Shown here piece after piece: positions 38,761 through 52,679 of a stretch of 64,000 nucleotides of DNA. The first letter of the stretch is position 1. Every line of letters starts with the position of its first letter. Under the pieces are notes generated by a model, which was given only the letters and a program-made list of their open reading frames with translations, was not told the DNA's origin and made no database searches. A program made the translations under genes and the position numbers. The DNA is from Lichenostomus cassidix (taxonomy: Eukaryota > Chordata > Aves > Passeriformes > Meliphagidae): contig CM039184.1 of NCBI GenBank assembly GCA_008360975.2, forward strand, positions 33,715,797 through 33,779,796. Reading direction: 5' to 3'.

Positions 38761-41723
38761 TTATGTACAGTAAATTGTCAGATGGGATATCTGTTATATT
38801 CCTGATTCTGCCCTGGCAATGAAGGCTAGAAGTGTTTTCAAAACACACTGCACAGACTGGTTGGGAAACTTATCTGTCAGCAGTAACCATACCCATAGGA
38901 TTTTGAAAGCAGGTTTTGGTTTTGTTTATCACCAATCCCACTAGTCAAAGGTCTGTGCAATATAGGACTGGGATCTTCTCAAGGGGTAGGAGGTGGTTGG
39001 GACTTGGCATTATCAGTATGGAATAATTTTTGCAAAGACTCATTTTAAATTTTAAGATTGCCATGAATGAAGCATGAATAAAAATGTGCATATAAGCACC
39101 AGAAGAAACAGCATAATAAGCGTTAAAAGAATGGCCTCAAATGATAGTGAAGAACATAATTCCCTGTTGGTCATATGAAATGCTGTGTTACTTCTATCAT
39201 AACCCAAAATGCCTCAATAGGTCTAACAGCATTTTGTTCGCGGAAGACTGTGGATTTTGACAACAGAAGGGTGGGAACAAGATTGTAGTATGTGCTTTTT
39301 CTTTTTCTGCTAGCCCAAAAAATAAGAAATAGAATAGCAAAATACTTTCCATAACAAAACAAACAGAAAAAAACCCTGCTAATCAAGAAGAAACTTTGAG
39401 AAAACACAAGGGATTGATAGCCAGCATCCCTTGTTTTCCATGTTGCATAAGCATGATCCTGGCCAGACCACTAAATATGTGTTTTGCTTCTTGTAAATAT
39501 GTGGGTGTGAGAATATATGTTCAATCAAGAGTGGATGAAAGCTACAAGGGAATGACTGTGTAGGTAAAATCAAGTTACCTAGAGACACTGTGAATGCAAT
39601 TTCATCTTCCATAAGGTTCTGCATAGAGATTTGTTATACCAATTTTCTACATATCTACCTAAAACTTAGGAAGGAAGCATTTAATTTTAGGTATGCACAG
39701 TTGAGAAAATCATATGGAAATTTCATCTCACAAAAAATAGAAAGCTGAGAAAAAGTGTTAATTTCATGCACTTTCTTCTGAAGGAATGGTCTTGCAGTAA
39801 AGGAAAAAACCAAAACATCTGACTGTACCACCAACTCCATGTTACATACCACTGCAGCTGGGGAGGGCAAGTAGTATGCAATTTCTAGAATGGTCAGTGT
39901 TCCAAAGGCTTGAAGGTGACATCTTACAGTCTCATTTTACAAAGACAATTTAATTAGGGACAAATCGACTCACTGTAGAATTAGCATTTTTGGTGCGAGA
40001 AGAGTAGATGCATGTAGCATTCTGATTTAGAGCTAAACAATTTGTTAGCCAAGTCTTTCTTAATGATCACATCTTTGGTTGACTACATATTAATACTAAC
40101 AAGCCTCCGATTGCTACTCTTTCCTAAACATTAGAGCACCCATTTTAAGGAGCACTTCAAGGATGCTTAAGGAAACTGTTGGTGTTTAGTGCACACATTA
40201 AACTTGTACAATGTACTGATTAATATGTATAGGTTCCATCACCTTGTATTGGGAGGAAAAAATTATGTAATGTCACATTTCATGTGATTATTCTTCTAGC
40301 TGATGTGGTATCAGCCTGTCTTCTCTTTGGTGATGACTGAAAACTGACAGTCTGTTTTCTAGGATTATTACTGCCATTAGGTAATGTCATGTAAAATACA
40401 CATACTAGGTGATACCTCTTAGAAAGGAAAGCTGCAAGCAGGTATACTGAGTGTAGTTCAATTTTTAGTTTTATCTTCCTGTGTGTTAGTTTGTATTCAT
40501 TGCTAAATGTGATGAGCAAAATTTTAACTAAAAAAAAATTGAAAATGTCAGATTATATTCTTTTAGTCAATCGTAGGATGTCTCATCTTGGATCCTTATA
40601 AAAGGATGACTTTGGCAGAAAGATTGTCAGCCCATTGCAGATTGCTTATGCTCCTTACAGCCTGGATTTTGCGTCCTGCATAATAGATCTGTAGACATAA
40701 TGTTGTTTATACCTAATCCCCTTTTTAAATTTCACTTGACTTGACTTGCAGAAACTTCTTGATACCTTTTTGCCAGATCGAAGTACTCGAAGCATAACAT
40801 CTTCATTCCTCACTGTCCTTGTCAGCAGCAAGGACAGACGCTCCCTCAGACGCCTCTCTACTGCACTCTAGTGTATCGCTTGGAGATTAAACCCATCCTG
40901 TGCTAATACACAGTACTTCAAAAATTCTCTTCACTTTTGGATGCCTATAGTCTTTTTTCCCTCTCTCTTCACTTTCCATACAAATTAACAAATATTAAAG
41001 AAAAATTTAATATTCTGTGTTTTGCTTCCTCCTTTGAGAGTCATCATATATTTAAAGGACCTTTTAATGTCTTTATGTTAAATGGAACTTCAAACTGCCT
41101 GCTTTCAGTTGTGTGCTGATGCTTTCAGGGATCTAATACAGCTGTTCAAAATGTGTCACCTGGAAGAAGATTTCAATATTTCCCTACTTAACTTTGAGCT
41201 ACTGTTGCCTGTACTTAGGTGCTTAAAAAGATCTGACCTTTGGGTAGCTTATCTTTTCATTTCTTTGACTAGGAAATTATGCCAATGGTGCTAGATATGC
41301 GGTGACATTGAGCTGGGATATCCAGAACATTTGCATGAGAATCCATATTACAAAAGGCATGCAAAATCTCAAGAAAAGTAATCTCTTCTGATGGAGATAG
41401 CTTTGTGTGTGCCCACAGTCTATGTCAATCACTCAGGCTCCTATGTATGTAATCGAATTCTGTCTACAAATAGCTGTTTAAAAAGTAAACTAAATCCTAA
41501 TTTAAAACCTGTCTTTTTCTGTGGTAAACACTTCAGAACATACATTTCCATGTTCTAACTAATTACTTTTTTCAGGTAGCAAAAGACAGGATTACAAAAG
41601 GAAAAAAGGTGAAATTCTCAGAAGAAAAAGTCTATAAGCTCTGTTCCTGTTAGGCAAATTGAACAGAAAGCAAATAACTTTAGTTTCTTAGAAATATTTC
41701 ACACTGAGATGCAATTTTGAAAA

Positions 41724-41744
41724 GTATATGTATATGTATATGTA
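41724..41744. repeat. (TATATG)n microsatellite
   Basis: Just over three copies of a 6-bp unit in AT-rich intronic sequence. Short and without apparent function. Confidence 0.8.
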
Positions 41745-44700
41745 AAGGAGAAGTCGTGTCCTCCTTTTAAAAAGCAGTGCAGCATTAACTGTGAGCTGCT
41801 ACTCAGAATTTGCTATAGAGAACCTCTTGAACCTCTGACTTCATGATATGAGTGTAATGATGTATGTAGACTATTTATCTTGCCTACTGGCTGGCATCTG
41901 TTCTTGTTTTTTTTCTCTCTTTTCAAATTTGATGAGCATGGAAAGGAAGCCAGAAAAGTTTCTTGGTTTTGAATGCATATTTAGAGGGAAGGTTTTCAAT
42001 ATCTTAGTATACAGATAATATAATGCTTGGAAAATAGGCACTGTGCAATTTGAGGTGCTTTACATAAATCGTGTCATGAGTTCTAAGTAGCTTAAAGTCT
42101 TTATAGTCTTGTCCAGTACTTCAGTTGTCCAAGTAGCTACTCTCATAATGTTTATTCAGCATTGTATTTTGAAATGCACACCTTTTAATATAAATATGCT
42201 TTTATATATGTACTAGCAATTTTAATGAAAATATTGTTCCTGCTTGTGTGTACTGACCTGCTTGCCCCTTATATTATATTATTTCATATCCCTAGTAACT
42301 TGTATTTGGAGCAACATTCGGTTGACCCTCCCTGTCATTCAGCAGCTTGCTACTCTTCCAAAGAGCAGTGAAATAAGAGGGAATAGAAAGTGGTTATCTG
42401 TGAACCATCTAGAGCAGGCCAGGCTCATCCCCTCTTCCCCAGACTAGAAGGGTGAGTATAGTTCAGCATGCTACATGCTTGACAGATTTAGAAATGCCCA
42501 GGTTTCCTTCCAAAGACACTTCTGTTGAAATGCAGTTACTAAGCGAGTTCTCCTACAGACAACTGCCCTTGGAACAGAAAAGTTGCTGGTGGAACCACAG
42601 TGGCACAGACAGATTTAACTTGGTTTATGTGGTTTTTTGGCTACTTTGAAAGTGAGTAAAGTGCCTACAGAAAATGCAGCACTATTACCTCACAACTTTG
42701 ATTTCTTTGTAAGGCTAGAGCTTAGCAATATCTCTCTGCCTCCACCAAGTCAAGGGCCCCAGTGTTTATAATTGTGTAAATATATAAACAAGTAAGTGTA
42801 ATTTTTTTTCCCCATATGCATGGATCACTACAACAAATAGTGAGAAATCAACATTAATGATATCTATGACAGGAGTAGTACGGGGAAAAGAGAAGGAAAA
42901 GGAATTAGACATTTTGCATTAATTCACTACATGCATAAAATAAAATGTTTTCCATTTTAAATGAGAAGCTGGCATTTTCAGTGGTACCCAAAGGGGAGCC
43001 TGTGAATATACAGAAGAGGTGCTCTGCCTGTGTCCTGAGAGCTCTGACTGGTATGTGGCAATTGGATGTTCCTTCTGGCACTGTGTGGGCTTGATCATCT
43101 GATGAGTCCCTGGCACAGCAATCTGTGTAGCAAAGATCTGTGAAGACATCAAGGACTTGGCAGCATTGTCTGTATCTTAACAATACAACAAGCCTCGATT
43201 TGCCAACAGGTATTGCTGCATGAGTTCATTCACTGAAGGCAGAAACAAAAGCCAGTTTTTCAGTGAGAGGGGAAAGGGAATGTCTTGCCAGCTGCATTAC
43301 TCATTAGTCCTTTTAGCCTTGCTTAACCCTTTTGTGCACAGTGAAGCTGTGAGAGAGCAACGAGTGTTCAGGAGTGTTCGAATGCTTTGTGGATGCTTTC
43401 TGCATTTGTTCATCAGCTGCTATAGAGCAGCTGGCCATACTGCAAGAGTGAAACTCTAAGAATGTGTGTCCAGAACTGCTTGGGCAGTTTGCCCTCCAGT
43501 TTCTGAGGCTATTGTGGAAGGTATGCAAAGATCACAGCTACTGCACTGAAGAGCAGCAGGCTATCTGCTGGTTAAGAAATTTGTGATAGTGTATGCACGG
43601 AGTATACATTTTTCACCAAATCCTATTTGCCATGCAATTAGCTCAGAACTTGAAGAGCAAAATTATGTGAAATGTGATCGGGTTCTACCATGAAACACAT
43701 GCAGTCTGCTTTTATTTCTGGATACTGGATACTGGTGCTCATACCATACTGAGATATATTTGCATATGAACAGGGTGCAACTACCTGTTGAATAACATTG
43801 GACTGACAATGTGAAGGATGACATGTTGATAGCACTTCATCTCCAGGTGCAATCTGAAGGGATATAAAGTATGTAGGATAGGCAGTTAAAAAGCAGACTG
43901 TGGCCTCCTGGAGGGTGGGCCTCTTTCCCTGGCTGCCAGAAGTGCTGTGAAGTGCTCCTTCATGTACCATGGCTGCTGAGAATCTTTAATTAGACAAGGT
44001 AGACAGCACTACCTAGGCTTTACTTAAGCCCACCCAAGCGTGGAAGCACTTCACTGGGGAGTTGATTTGTGCAGGCTAGAAGGGCTCTGGGCGCTGTTTT
44101 AAAGGGCTGTACTCATTCTAGGAAGAGATCTTGGGAGAGGAGTGGGTGTAAGAGATGTGCCTCAGGCATACTGCGCTAGAGCTAAGGCACCTCAACTTTT
44201 CCCATCCTATGATTACGGGCTTAGCCCTCACTATGGCTGTGACTAATCTGTAAGTGACCTTTTGTGGGTAAGACCATCCTCATTTACATGCTTCCATTCA
44301 AAAAGATCTTCTGATGGACCATGTACATTAATTGCCCAAACACCTATACATTACAATTTCACCTCATCTTTTCCAGGGGTCCCGAAACTTCCTTTTGTGC
44401 AAAACTTTACAAATTCAGTTTTTCTATAGTAATATTTTACATGGAATGAAGTTAGGAAAACTTATCTACTAAAAATGTAAAATCTATAACAAAGACTAGT
44501 CAGTGTTCCTGTTTGATTGATTTTGTTTGTGGTAGCATTCCTTTTTTACTGATTTTTTCGTTGTTGTTATTCTTGTTAAAATAATACCTTGTTAAAAGAA
44601 ACCTTTACCAAAGGTTTTGGTTAAAATCAGAAACCGGAAAGGCTTTCTTGTTGGTGCAAATCATTATGCAAAATTACTATTTTGTTTGCCCAGCTGCCTG

Positions 44701-47700
44701 TTGAGTCAGCTTGTCCATCCCAGACTACAAGTACCAGTGTAAACACATCATACAATTTTTGGTTGCCAGGGGGAAAAGAAGATATTGCAAGGTACAGGTT
44801 TGAGGGTTGACACTGATGCTCTTGTGAGGAAGAGAAAGTGATTTGTGTCATAGAGCACAGTAATGTATTGAGGTGATGAAAATATATATACATATCTGTA
44901 AGAAATTGTCTCTGAAGTGTAGTCTGAGTTTTATTGCTTGTAAAATGAAAAAGTTGTATGCATTATGTTGATTGGATAGACATAAGAAATCACTCCTTAA
45001 ATTAACCCAAACTCACTGGTAATGTTGCCTATTGCAAAGGGGTACAAACTTCATATTTGAGGGGTCTGGAAAGAAAAAATCTTAAACCAGAGTGATTTAA
45101 TAGTCCGATTTTCCAAAGCAGCTGGATATTTTAAATATTTAAAAAATACAGTTTTAATGAGCAAAGTCTCCTGGGTATTGGTTACATAAAATACCTGAGG
45201 GACTACAGAAAATATCCTAATTTAAAACTACAGTTAAAGACAGAAAAGAAAAAAAAATCTAGAGTATGGCTTTGGCTACTATTGGCTAGAAATACTGTCA
45301 AATCCAAGTATCAGCATTCATGTACCAAAACTCCTTTTCTTCAATGTTTAAACAATGCATTAGAAGGGAAACAGCATCATGTATTCAGTATGATTTTTCT
45401 GGGGGGTTTTAATTTTATTTTTTAATTTACCTATGAGTTCATTTCCTGAACTCACTTTCCTCTGAACTTAGGAAGAGAAATATGTGGTTTACCTCAAGTT
45501 ACTTTTGAAGAATTACAGCTGCATGGTTAATCCATCTGAATAGCATTTTTAAGATTTTTTCAAATCATGAAAGGGGATTTGTACCAGAAGTAGGTGAAGC
45601 AAGCAGCCTGGTAAAACTCAGCCTTCATTCCACAGCTATCCAAACAGCCAAAGCAAGCTTGAATCTATATAAAAAATATTGATTGATGTTCAAGTGAGGT
45701 CTGTTCCAGGCGATGCATGAACTGGGACCTTCTTATGATCCAGTCAGCAGTCTCTGCTAGGTGATCTATTGGGAGGATTTTCCCCCACCCAACCTAATCC
45801 TCAGTGCTTGTGCCAAAATATCTTTTTCTGGAAATCATCCTTTGAGACATTACATAGTTTGTTTAAAAAAAAATTAGGCATTGATTCCAAACTGAATATG
45901 CAAAGAATGAGATTTTATTTTTAAAAAAAAATTATGAATGAGGTATACTTCTGACAGATTATTTAAATTTACTTTCAATTTCATTTTCTGCTGATATCAG
46001 TGCTTCCTTTATAACAAATGTTAATTCCAAAGTTATTTCTAGTCCTTATTCTCTATAGCCAAATGTATAGAGATTGGATATGTTCTTGGTTTTTTGTTTT
46101 TTTGATAAGGAAAATTATTCTGACCTCCAAGGGAAATATAAGTTTTTAATAAAGTATCTCTCAAAACTTAATGTTACAAAAGTGTGAGAAGGAAAAACTG
46201 TGGCCACCTTTGTAACATGCTTTTAAAAGAAAACACCAGCAGTGATAATCCTCTTTTTGCATACATAGACATGTATACTGCTTTTGCCATAGCAGTTAGA
46301 CATGGAATTTTGGCTTATTTAGATTCTACTCTTGTCTGACAAAAAGCATTTGTACAAAAAAATTACATTTTCTGTTAATAGTAAACCCAAGAATCATTGA
46401 GGTTTTTTGAAAACTAAGTCTTGGTATTGTGACCCGAAGTACTGTAACATCAGAACCCAATAAAGAGGTTTCTTCAATTTATCTGCTTTCTTTATGGCAA
46501 TTTATAAATGCTGGCTAACCATCAACTCTATTGAATGCTTCTGCTGCTTAGTAAACACATCTTGAAAAAATGCAGCATTTTTCACTTGGCTTAAGCTAAT
46601 CACTCTTTTTCTTTAAAAGGAGGTTGTTCTTCCATTTAAAAGCTTTGTGGTTGCTGGTTCGCAACATGCTATTTGCTGAGAATAGAATGATTTATTATTG
46701 TATGGTGGAAAGGGAAGGATGGTTATAATTTTGCGTGCGTTTGTGGTAAATAATGCAACTTATTTTTTAATAGGTGTTATATGACTTTCAGGGGATAGGA
46801 GATGCCTTGTTGTCAGTTAAATCCTTGATCATAGTTCAAGAACTGAACCTTTAGGACACAAGAAAAAATAAGGGGTTTCCTTTCCTGCTTCAGCTATGCT
46901 TTATTTAATACTTTTTACAAAATACTTGTTGTTTCAATGTTAAAAACACTTATTTAAATAGAAAGGCAGCAGTTGCTGGATTGTTTCATTTAATACTTCT
47001 TTCACTAATATAGGCTGCAAAAATGTATTCTTTGAAGAACCTACTAGAGTGGGATAAAATTATTCCTATATTTTTAAAAGAACTGTGATTTTAAAAATAA
47101 ACCAGCAAACAAAAAATCCCACCTTCAGAATATCAGATATGTGGTGGGTGGAAGGGTTTGGTCCCCACAAACTTCTTGCTGTATTGTACATTTTATTATT
47201 TAACTCCTGATAGCTACTAGATCATAAGGATTTTGGCATTGTTCATATTAAAAACAAACAAGCAAAAACAAATTTAAAAAACAGAAACTAAGCTAGAATA
47301 TCCCAAGTCTGTGAATCACAGGGACAGTGCAGGAATTAAACAAGTGGATGAGTTGACTTTTGGAAATGTTTGGTTCTCTCATCTCCACTCTGCCATTATC
47401 CTAGTCCATGCATCCTTTTAATGTGCTTTTACATTTAATCATTTAGCAATTAAAATGGAATCTATTTCAGGGCTGATTTTTATATACTTCTCCTGCAATT
47501 ACAATGGATTCCATAAACAAGGGAAAAAAGTAGATGGTTCTGTGAACAAAACCTTCAGCGATTTGACTTGTTTGGGCTTGGGATGGCTGCATATATTCTC
47601 CTTAAACGTAAACAACTTTCCACCAAAATCCTACATAGCTGTTGATTTGGCAAGTAATAGTTAATGGTTAATAAAACAGTTATTAGGCATTTTGATCTTT

Positions 47701-50700
47701 GGGGAATTCCTGTTGTCATTTAAATGACAAATTCCTCCATTCTTCTCTTGCTCTGAAATATGATTCATGTTATTTGATTTTCAGGCCTAAGTACACATGC
47801 GGAGGATTTATATTTGTGTAATTGTAGCAAATATGTATTTCTATCAGTTTATGTTATGATGCAACTATAAAATATTTGGAAAACCAAACTTGTCTGATCT
47901 TATACTGTTAGTATGATGTAGATGCAAAATTTGAGAGCATTTTGCTTAAATGTACCATTCATTTTAATAGTTACTGAATTTGAAAAGCTTGTGATTTCTT
48001 AAAAATGTCAGTTTAGGTATGGTTTTAATTCTGACCTTGGATCATGTGGAAGAAAACTAGTTAATGAACTTATTCTGAGATACCTGAATACACGCCTTTT
48101 TATACATAGCTTATACAGTTGCTTCTTATACCTTGTTCCTCTGCATCTCTTCTGCTTTTAAGTTAATTAACAATATTCATAAATAGAAACACTGAAGACA
48201 AAGACAGAATTATGTATATTCTTTTGTCTTTAAAATAAGAAAATATCCATGCAAGGAAAGCATTTCAAAAATTCTATTACACTCTGATTTAGATCACGTT
48301 TTCTGTGACAGTTTATTGAAAAAAAATTGGGGAAGGAAGGGAGTTATATTTCTCTTAAATAAAAAACAACTTATGTTATACCACTGAGACAAAAAAATAC
48401 TTTGAAAATATGCGGTAAGTCTCACATTCAAAAAAGTCTAAATGCTCTTTAGGCCCTTTGGAGAATGAAAATTCAACATTAAATAAGTTCAGAACATGCA
48501 AATACTTCACACATTACCTTTACAGAGAAAATGTTCCTCCATTAACCTGTGCCACAAAAACATTTTCACTTCTTAAAAAACCACAAGTTTTTAGGAGCAG
48601 TGGAGAGGGCAAAGAAGATGATGAAAAAGCAGGCTTTGGGTCAGTAGCCACAGAAAGCATGAAAAGGCTGTATCGATAGAAAAAGCAAAATCTTTAAATG
48701 TTTTATAATCAAAGATAAATTCAGCATGAGTCATCATTTAAACAATTTAGGTATGTAGATACCAAAAAGAAAATGTTTGAATTTGGAAAATACAGACTCC
48801 CTGACCTCAGTGTTCTATCTTTTTGCGTTTTTCACCGTTCTTGTCTCTTTTATTAGATTACAGGCCTTGTCTTGCAAGTGGTCCCTACATCCAAACAGTG
48901 CATGACCTTTACTGCTGAATGCCAAATTTGCATAGGCTATATTGGAAACACATTTATTTGTTTGTACAAAATACATGACACTGAAGTTGTTGTCCTGTTT
49001 ACCAGACCTTGTGTCTAGTAACCACCGAAGAGTAAAATGTGTTCTTTCCTCTTCATACATGGTTATTATTGTATTACACTACTATTCTTGGGAGACCAAA
49101 AAGTAAAATATGATGGCTTCTTGGTGCAAATAGTCCAGGAGGGTCTGCCATAACCCTTCTGAATGGGCCTTCCCCTATAGTAACATGAGAAAATCTTGAT
49201 TTTTAAGAGCCACTGCCAGCAGTTAATTCAGTAGAACACTGTGATCACCCCTAAAGACTCTTTTCAATCTGTGTTACTTTTTCTGATTATGATTTCTGAT
49301 GCATTTATCTAATGCTTCAAAAATTACTACAGCCATCTGGTCTGAGCACCAATCAAATTATGATGGCTATATCATACTAGTGAAAGCATTACTAACATAA
49401 AGTGTCTCATTTCTATATGTAACAAGAATGACATTTCAATGAAAGAACTTGTAATGTATATCTCTTCTTTTTCCTTCCTTAACTAGAAATGAGAATAGTT
49501 GGAAAACAAGCTGAATTCTGATAGATCTTCACCAGAATTTGAAGCTTGCAGCTAAATCTTTTGTAGGCAGAAAATAAGATGTTACTTGGAGCAGATAGCT
49601 GCAATTAGCAAATACACAGTTAGTGTAAGTTTTCTAAATGTCGTAGGGTTACCTTCTATTTGAGTTAAATAACAACAATATTAGTGTTGTAGTATTTCAT
49701 ACAACTGGACCCCTGAAAAATTCTATCTTCTAGTTCACTAATTATACAACAAATAAATCCAGGGTTTGGAGGGCTTTATGTATTTCATGTCTTTCATCTA
49801 AGTAGACATCAGAGAATAACAAGAATGTAGTATCTATGCTAGTAATGATTTGTTTAATAGATCGTGGAGTATCAGCCACTGAAATACTCGGCCTTAATTT
49901 ATCATATAATACTGGAATTTTGGGTTGTCTGATTTTCAGATTTTCCTGAGAACAGCTTTGGGTCTGGTTATGACAACAGACAGAGGAAAAGGAGGTGACA
50001 GCTCCCCATGGTTTTTTTTTTTTTTTGCTTGCTTTTTTTGTCTTTATGTTGCATACTTTTGCTGAATTCATATTCTTTCAGGCCTGTGCTTCTCCATAAC
50101 AGCAAAACAAATTCAAATGTCTGCCCTAAAACTGGGTTTTGGACTAACCTCTCTTGTCTGGAGACTGGACTGCATAGCAAACTAAATGTGTGCTTGCTGT
50201 TGTCCACTCAAAGAGTCTGTTTTTCAAGTTAGAACTGTAATTAGCCAGTTCAGCAAATTCAATGCAGCTGATGTTCAAGATAGGATGAGGTGTAGACTAA
50301 AAGCCCTCAGGTAATCTTATCTGTTCTTGAACTTTCATTACATGTAGAATTTGTCAGGTTAAATTTAGGCTGGCAAACTTCAAGCCAACAAAGGAAGGCA
50401 AGCTTTGTAATGCTACCAAGTACCCACAGAGAAGTAGATCACAGTAGGACTGTGAACTTCCTGGTACAGAACTTGGATTTATGGTAACTTTTATGGCCTT
50501 ATAATATATTGAAATTCAATCTCTAGTGAATATGCAGGAAGGCAAACTTAAATCATCATAACTTCCTTACATTCCAGATGGTTTGTATAGGCTTCTGAGA
50601 TTTACTTTCAACATTGAGTGTATTTGTAGTTTTAAAATTTATCATAAAAATTTTTCTGCTAGTAGATTTGGAAAAACACTGTAATTTCTTTAATGTAATG

Positions 50701-51369
50701 GGAATTAAGGGAAATGTATTATATCTATTCTATAAAACCTAAGCTCCTATCCAAAGCTTCATTATTTTTACTAATGGTAAAAAATGGGTAGGTCTAGAAG
50801 TACTGACCCTGGAAATGGAAATCACTAAGTCTGAGCTACGTTGTCTCCCGTATTGAGGAACAAAGTCTTGTTAAACACGTGGCTGCTTTATGCCATTATT
50901 GTTGAAACTGGCACACTGGAGTCTATTTTCTAACTAGTTTCTGCCTTCTTTCCCACTTTTATTTCTGTTGTGATAATTGGTATTTCAAAACCATTCATAA
51001 TTGAAGTTGACCAGTTTTGCTTTTCTAAAATACCCATTATCGCATCAAACACTTCATAATCATGGGCTAAACTAATCTGTGTGAGATTAAATGAAATTCA
51101 AAATTGCTTTGACCTTTCTTTATATTGTAATGTTTAAATTAAAACTTAATTGAATGCTTCACAGAGAGTTTAACGATGAAAGTACAACTTCCATTGTGTT
51201 ACAGTATTTTAAAGGGAGTTTCTTGAGACTGAAGCCCTACTAGATTGAGTAAAGATTCTTCAGAAATGTTAAGTAATCATAGACTGTTTCTGGGTTTATA
51301 AGTAGTTTCAGAGGTCCTCAAGCTGATTTGCTGGAAGCTGGGTTAAACACAACTCCTACAAACCGTATT

Positions 51370-51516
51370 GGGGCTATCATGGGATGAGCTCAGTTGGTTA
51401 GAGCACTGTGCTAATAGCACCAAGGTTGTGGGTTCAATCCCTCTATGGACCATTCACTTAAGAGCTGGATTTGATAATCCTTACAGGTCCCTTCCAACTC
51501 AGAAGATTCTGTGACT
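51370..51516 (+). mobile_element. tRNA-Ile-derived SINE with CR1-like tail (TguSINE1-like)
   Basis: The head is tRNA-like. It has an A-box-like agctcagttgg (51387-51397), an anticodon loop ctaatag with AAT (Ile) at 51413-51415, a perfect B box ggttcaatcc (51431-51440) and an acceptor-like ggaccat. An unrelated linker follows (cattcacttaagagctgga), and then a CR1-type 3' end (ggtcccttccaactcagaag, attctgtgac). This head-linker-tail order matches the passerine TguSINE1, mobilised by CR1 machinery. The 5' acceptor stem does not pair well, so it is not a functional tRNA gene. It sits sense to palladin inside the intron, about 0.8 kb before the promoter-like segment. No clear target duplication, as usual for CR1-driven insertion. 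Confidence 0.88.
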
Positions 51517-52200
51517 AATGGGTTAATATTTTTCCTTAAATTTATCTTCATTTGTTAATGTCTGTTTGTAAGATTTTTAAAAGCCCACAATTATTGAAAC
51601 CAATATTCTAAGGCTTTTAACAGAATAAGAAAAGTCACAATAGTTAAATTATAGCTTTGTGATTATTGACAAAGGATTTTTTTTTTTCAGATGGGATTTT
51701 CTTGTTTGTGTTGTGTCATGGGTGTTGATTTTCTTTTCGACTCAATACTCTTCTGTATGTGGAATTTGTTCAGAATAATTTTTAAAAACCAGGGCAAATT
51801 TAAACTATGTAAAGATTTTTATATCCCCTTTTCTGCATTATATTGTAAACTTGCAATATTTGCTATTTGGAAAATCAGCACTAAGTGGTATCTGGAAATA
51901 CCTAGGATTGGAATTTAGGAGCTTCTGGACAGGCAAACATGACATTGTTTTTTTCTAGTGTTCAGTAAACTATGTTAGTGGTTTCTGGTTTTTCTCTCCA
52001 GTTTGCAAACAAATGCACACAGTGTGAAATGCACGCTGGCTGCAGTATCATCAAGTAAATTGCTACTAAATTGTCTGTTTCGTGGCGTGTTCTTGTAAGG
52101 GTACAGCTCCCCAGTTACAATTTAAAACCACAATCATACGAGCTGCAAGTCACAATGGAATTTTTCTCTACCTACTCTTGAGATCAGAATCTTAGGGTAG
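51517..52200 (+). other. Intronic stretch before the promoter-like segment
   Basis: No gene recognised. The part after about 51.95 kb becomes less AT-rich and gains CpG dinucleotides, leading into the candidate promoter segment. A 75-codon frame at 51691-51918 has no family signature. Confidence 0.5.
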
Positions 52201-52679
52201 AGACACTCTCAGTACATGCGATAAGGAGAGAGAGAATGAGGGGAGATGGATCACTACTTGACTTCCTTCATGTTATTTTTGGATGTGACTAGCATTCCTC
52301 CCCTTACACACACCCTCTTTTCCCCCAGCCCCCATCTCTTACATGCGTTACAAGCTCATGCAAACACTCTCACGTACTCTGCAGCAAAAGCAAGAGCAAC
52401 AGTTGGACTGGAGCCAGAGGACTTAAACTCCGCTTCCTCATTGCCAGCAGGCTTTGTTCTTTGGACTCAGTCAGAACTAGGGAGAACGTCTTCATTGCCG
52501 ATCGTGGTGGTTGGAATTTGGCAGCTCAACTGTCTATTAAATTTTTCTGTGCTCCTCTGCGGACTAGGCTGAATTTAGAGCAGCAAAGCTGAGAGCCGGG
52601 GCTAGGCAAGAAGTAAAGGACCCAGAGACCATCAGCTCTCAGCCTCTTTGCGGGGGTGGGGTCCCTCTGTGCCGCAACG
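52201..52679 (+). promoter_or_regulatory. PALLD: Candidate internal promoter and alternative first exon
   Basis: This segment is richer in GC and CpG than the surrounding tens of kilobases and ends in gccgcaacg followed by a consensus gtaagt donor (boundary 52679|52680). No ATG frame is open through the donor. The only sizeable frame (52246-52572) stops beforehand and resembles nothing, so the exon would be 5' UTR spliced to a downstream palladin exon. Palladin is known to use nested promoters for shorter isoforms with fewer N-terminal Ig domains, and a start downstream of the first coding exon would fit. No clear TATA box is seen. Alternatives are an unrelated lncRNA first exon or a CpG-rich conserved enhancer. 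The start coordinate is approximate. Confidence 0.4.

Larger units (their letters stand above)
22169..51369 (+). other. Continuation of the palladin intron
   Basis: About 29 kb of AT-rich sequence without a supportable coding exon or RNA gene. The longest open frames are 132 codons at 30594-30992 (-), 110 at 43638-43970 (-) and 109 at 49742-50071 (-). They include homopolymer-encoded runs or lack any family signature and splice context. Recognisable items are the simple repeats and CR1-type tail listed individually. The interval contributes to a putative intron of at least 48 kb. Confidence 0.65.

Noticed and set aside
43638..43970. 110-codon reverse-strand frame
   Set aside because: No recognisable family, motif or splice context. 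A decayed mobile element is conceivable but cannot be supported by eye.
51370..51443. A functional tRNA-Ile gene
   Set aside because: The acceptor stem does not pair properly, the A box is mutated at its first base, and the sequence continues into a SINE linker and CR1-type tail.
52246..52572. 108-codon forward frame in the promoter-like segment
   Set aside because: It stops before the donor and has no resemblance to palladin or any family I know; at most an upstream ORF in a 5' UTR.
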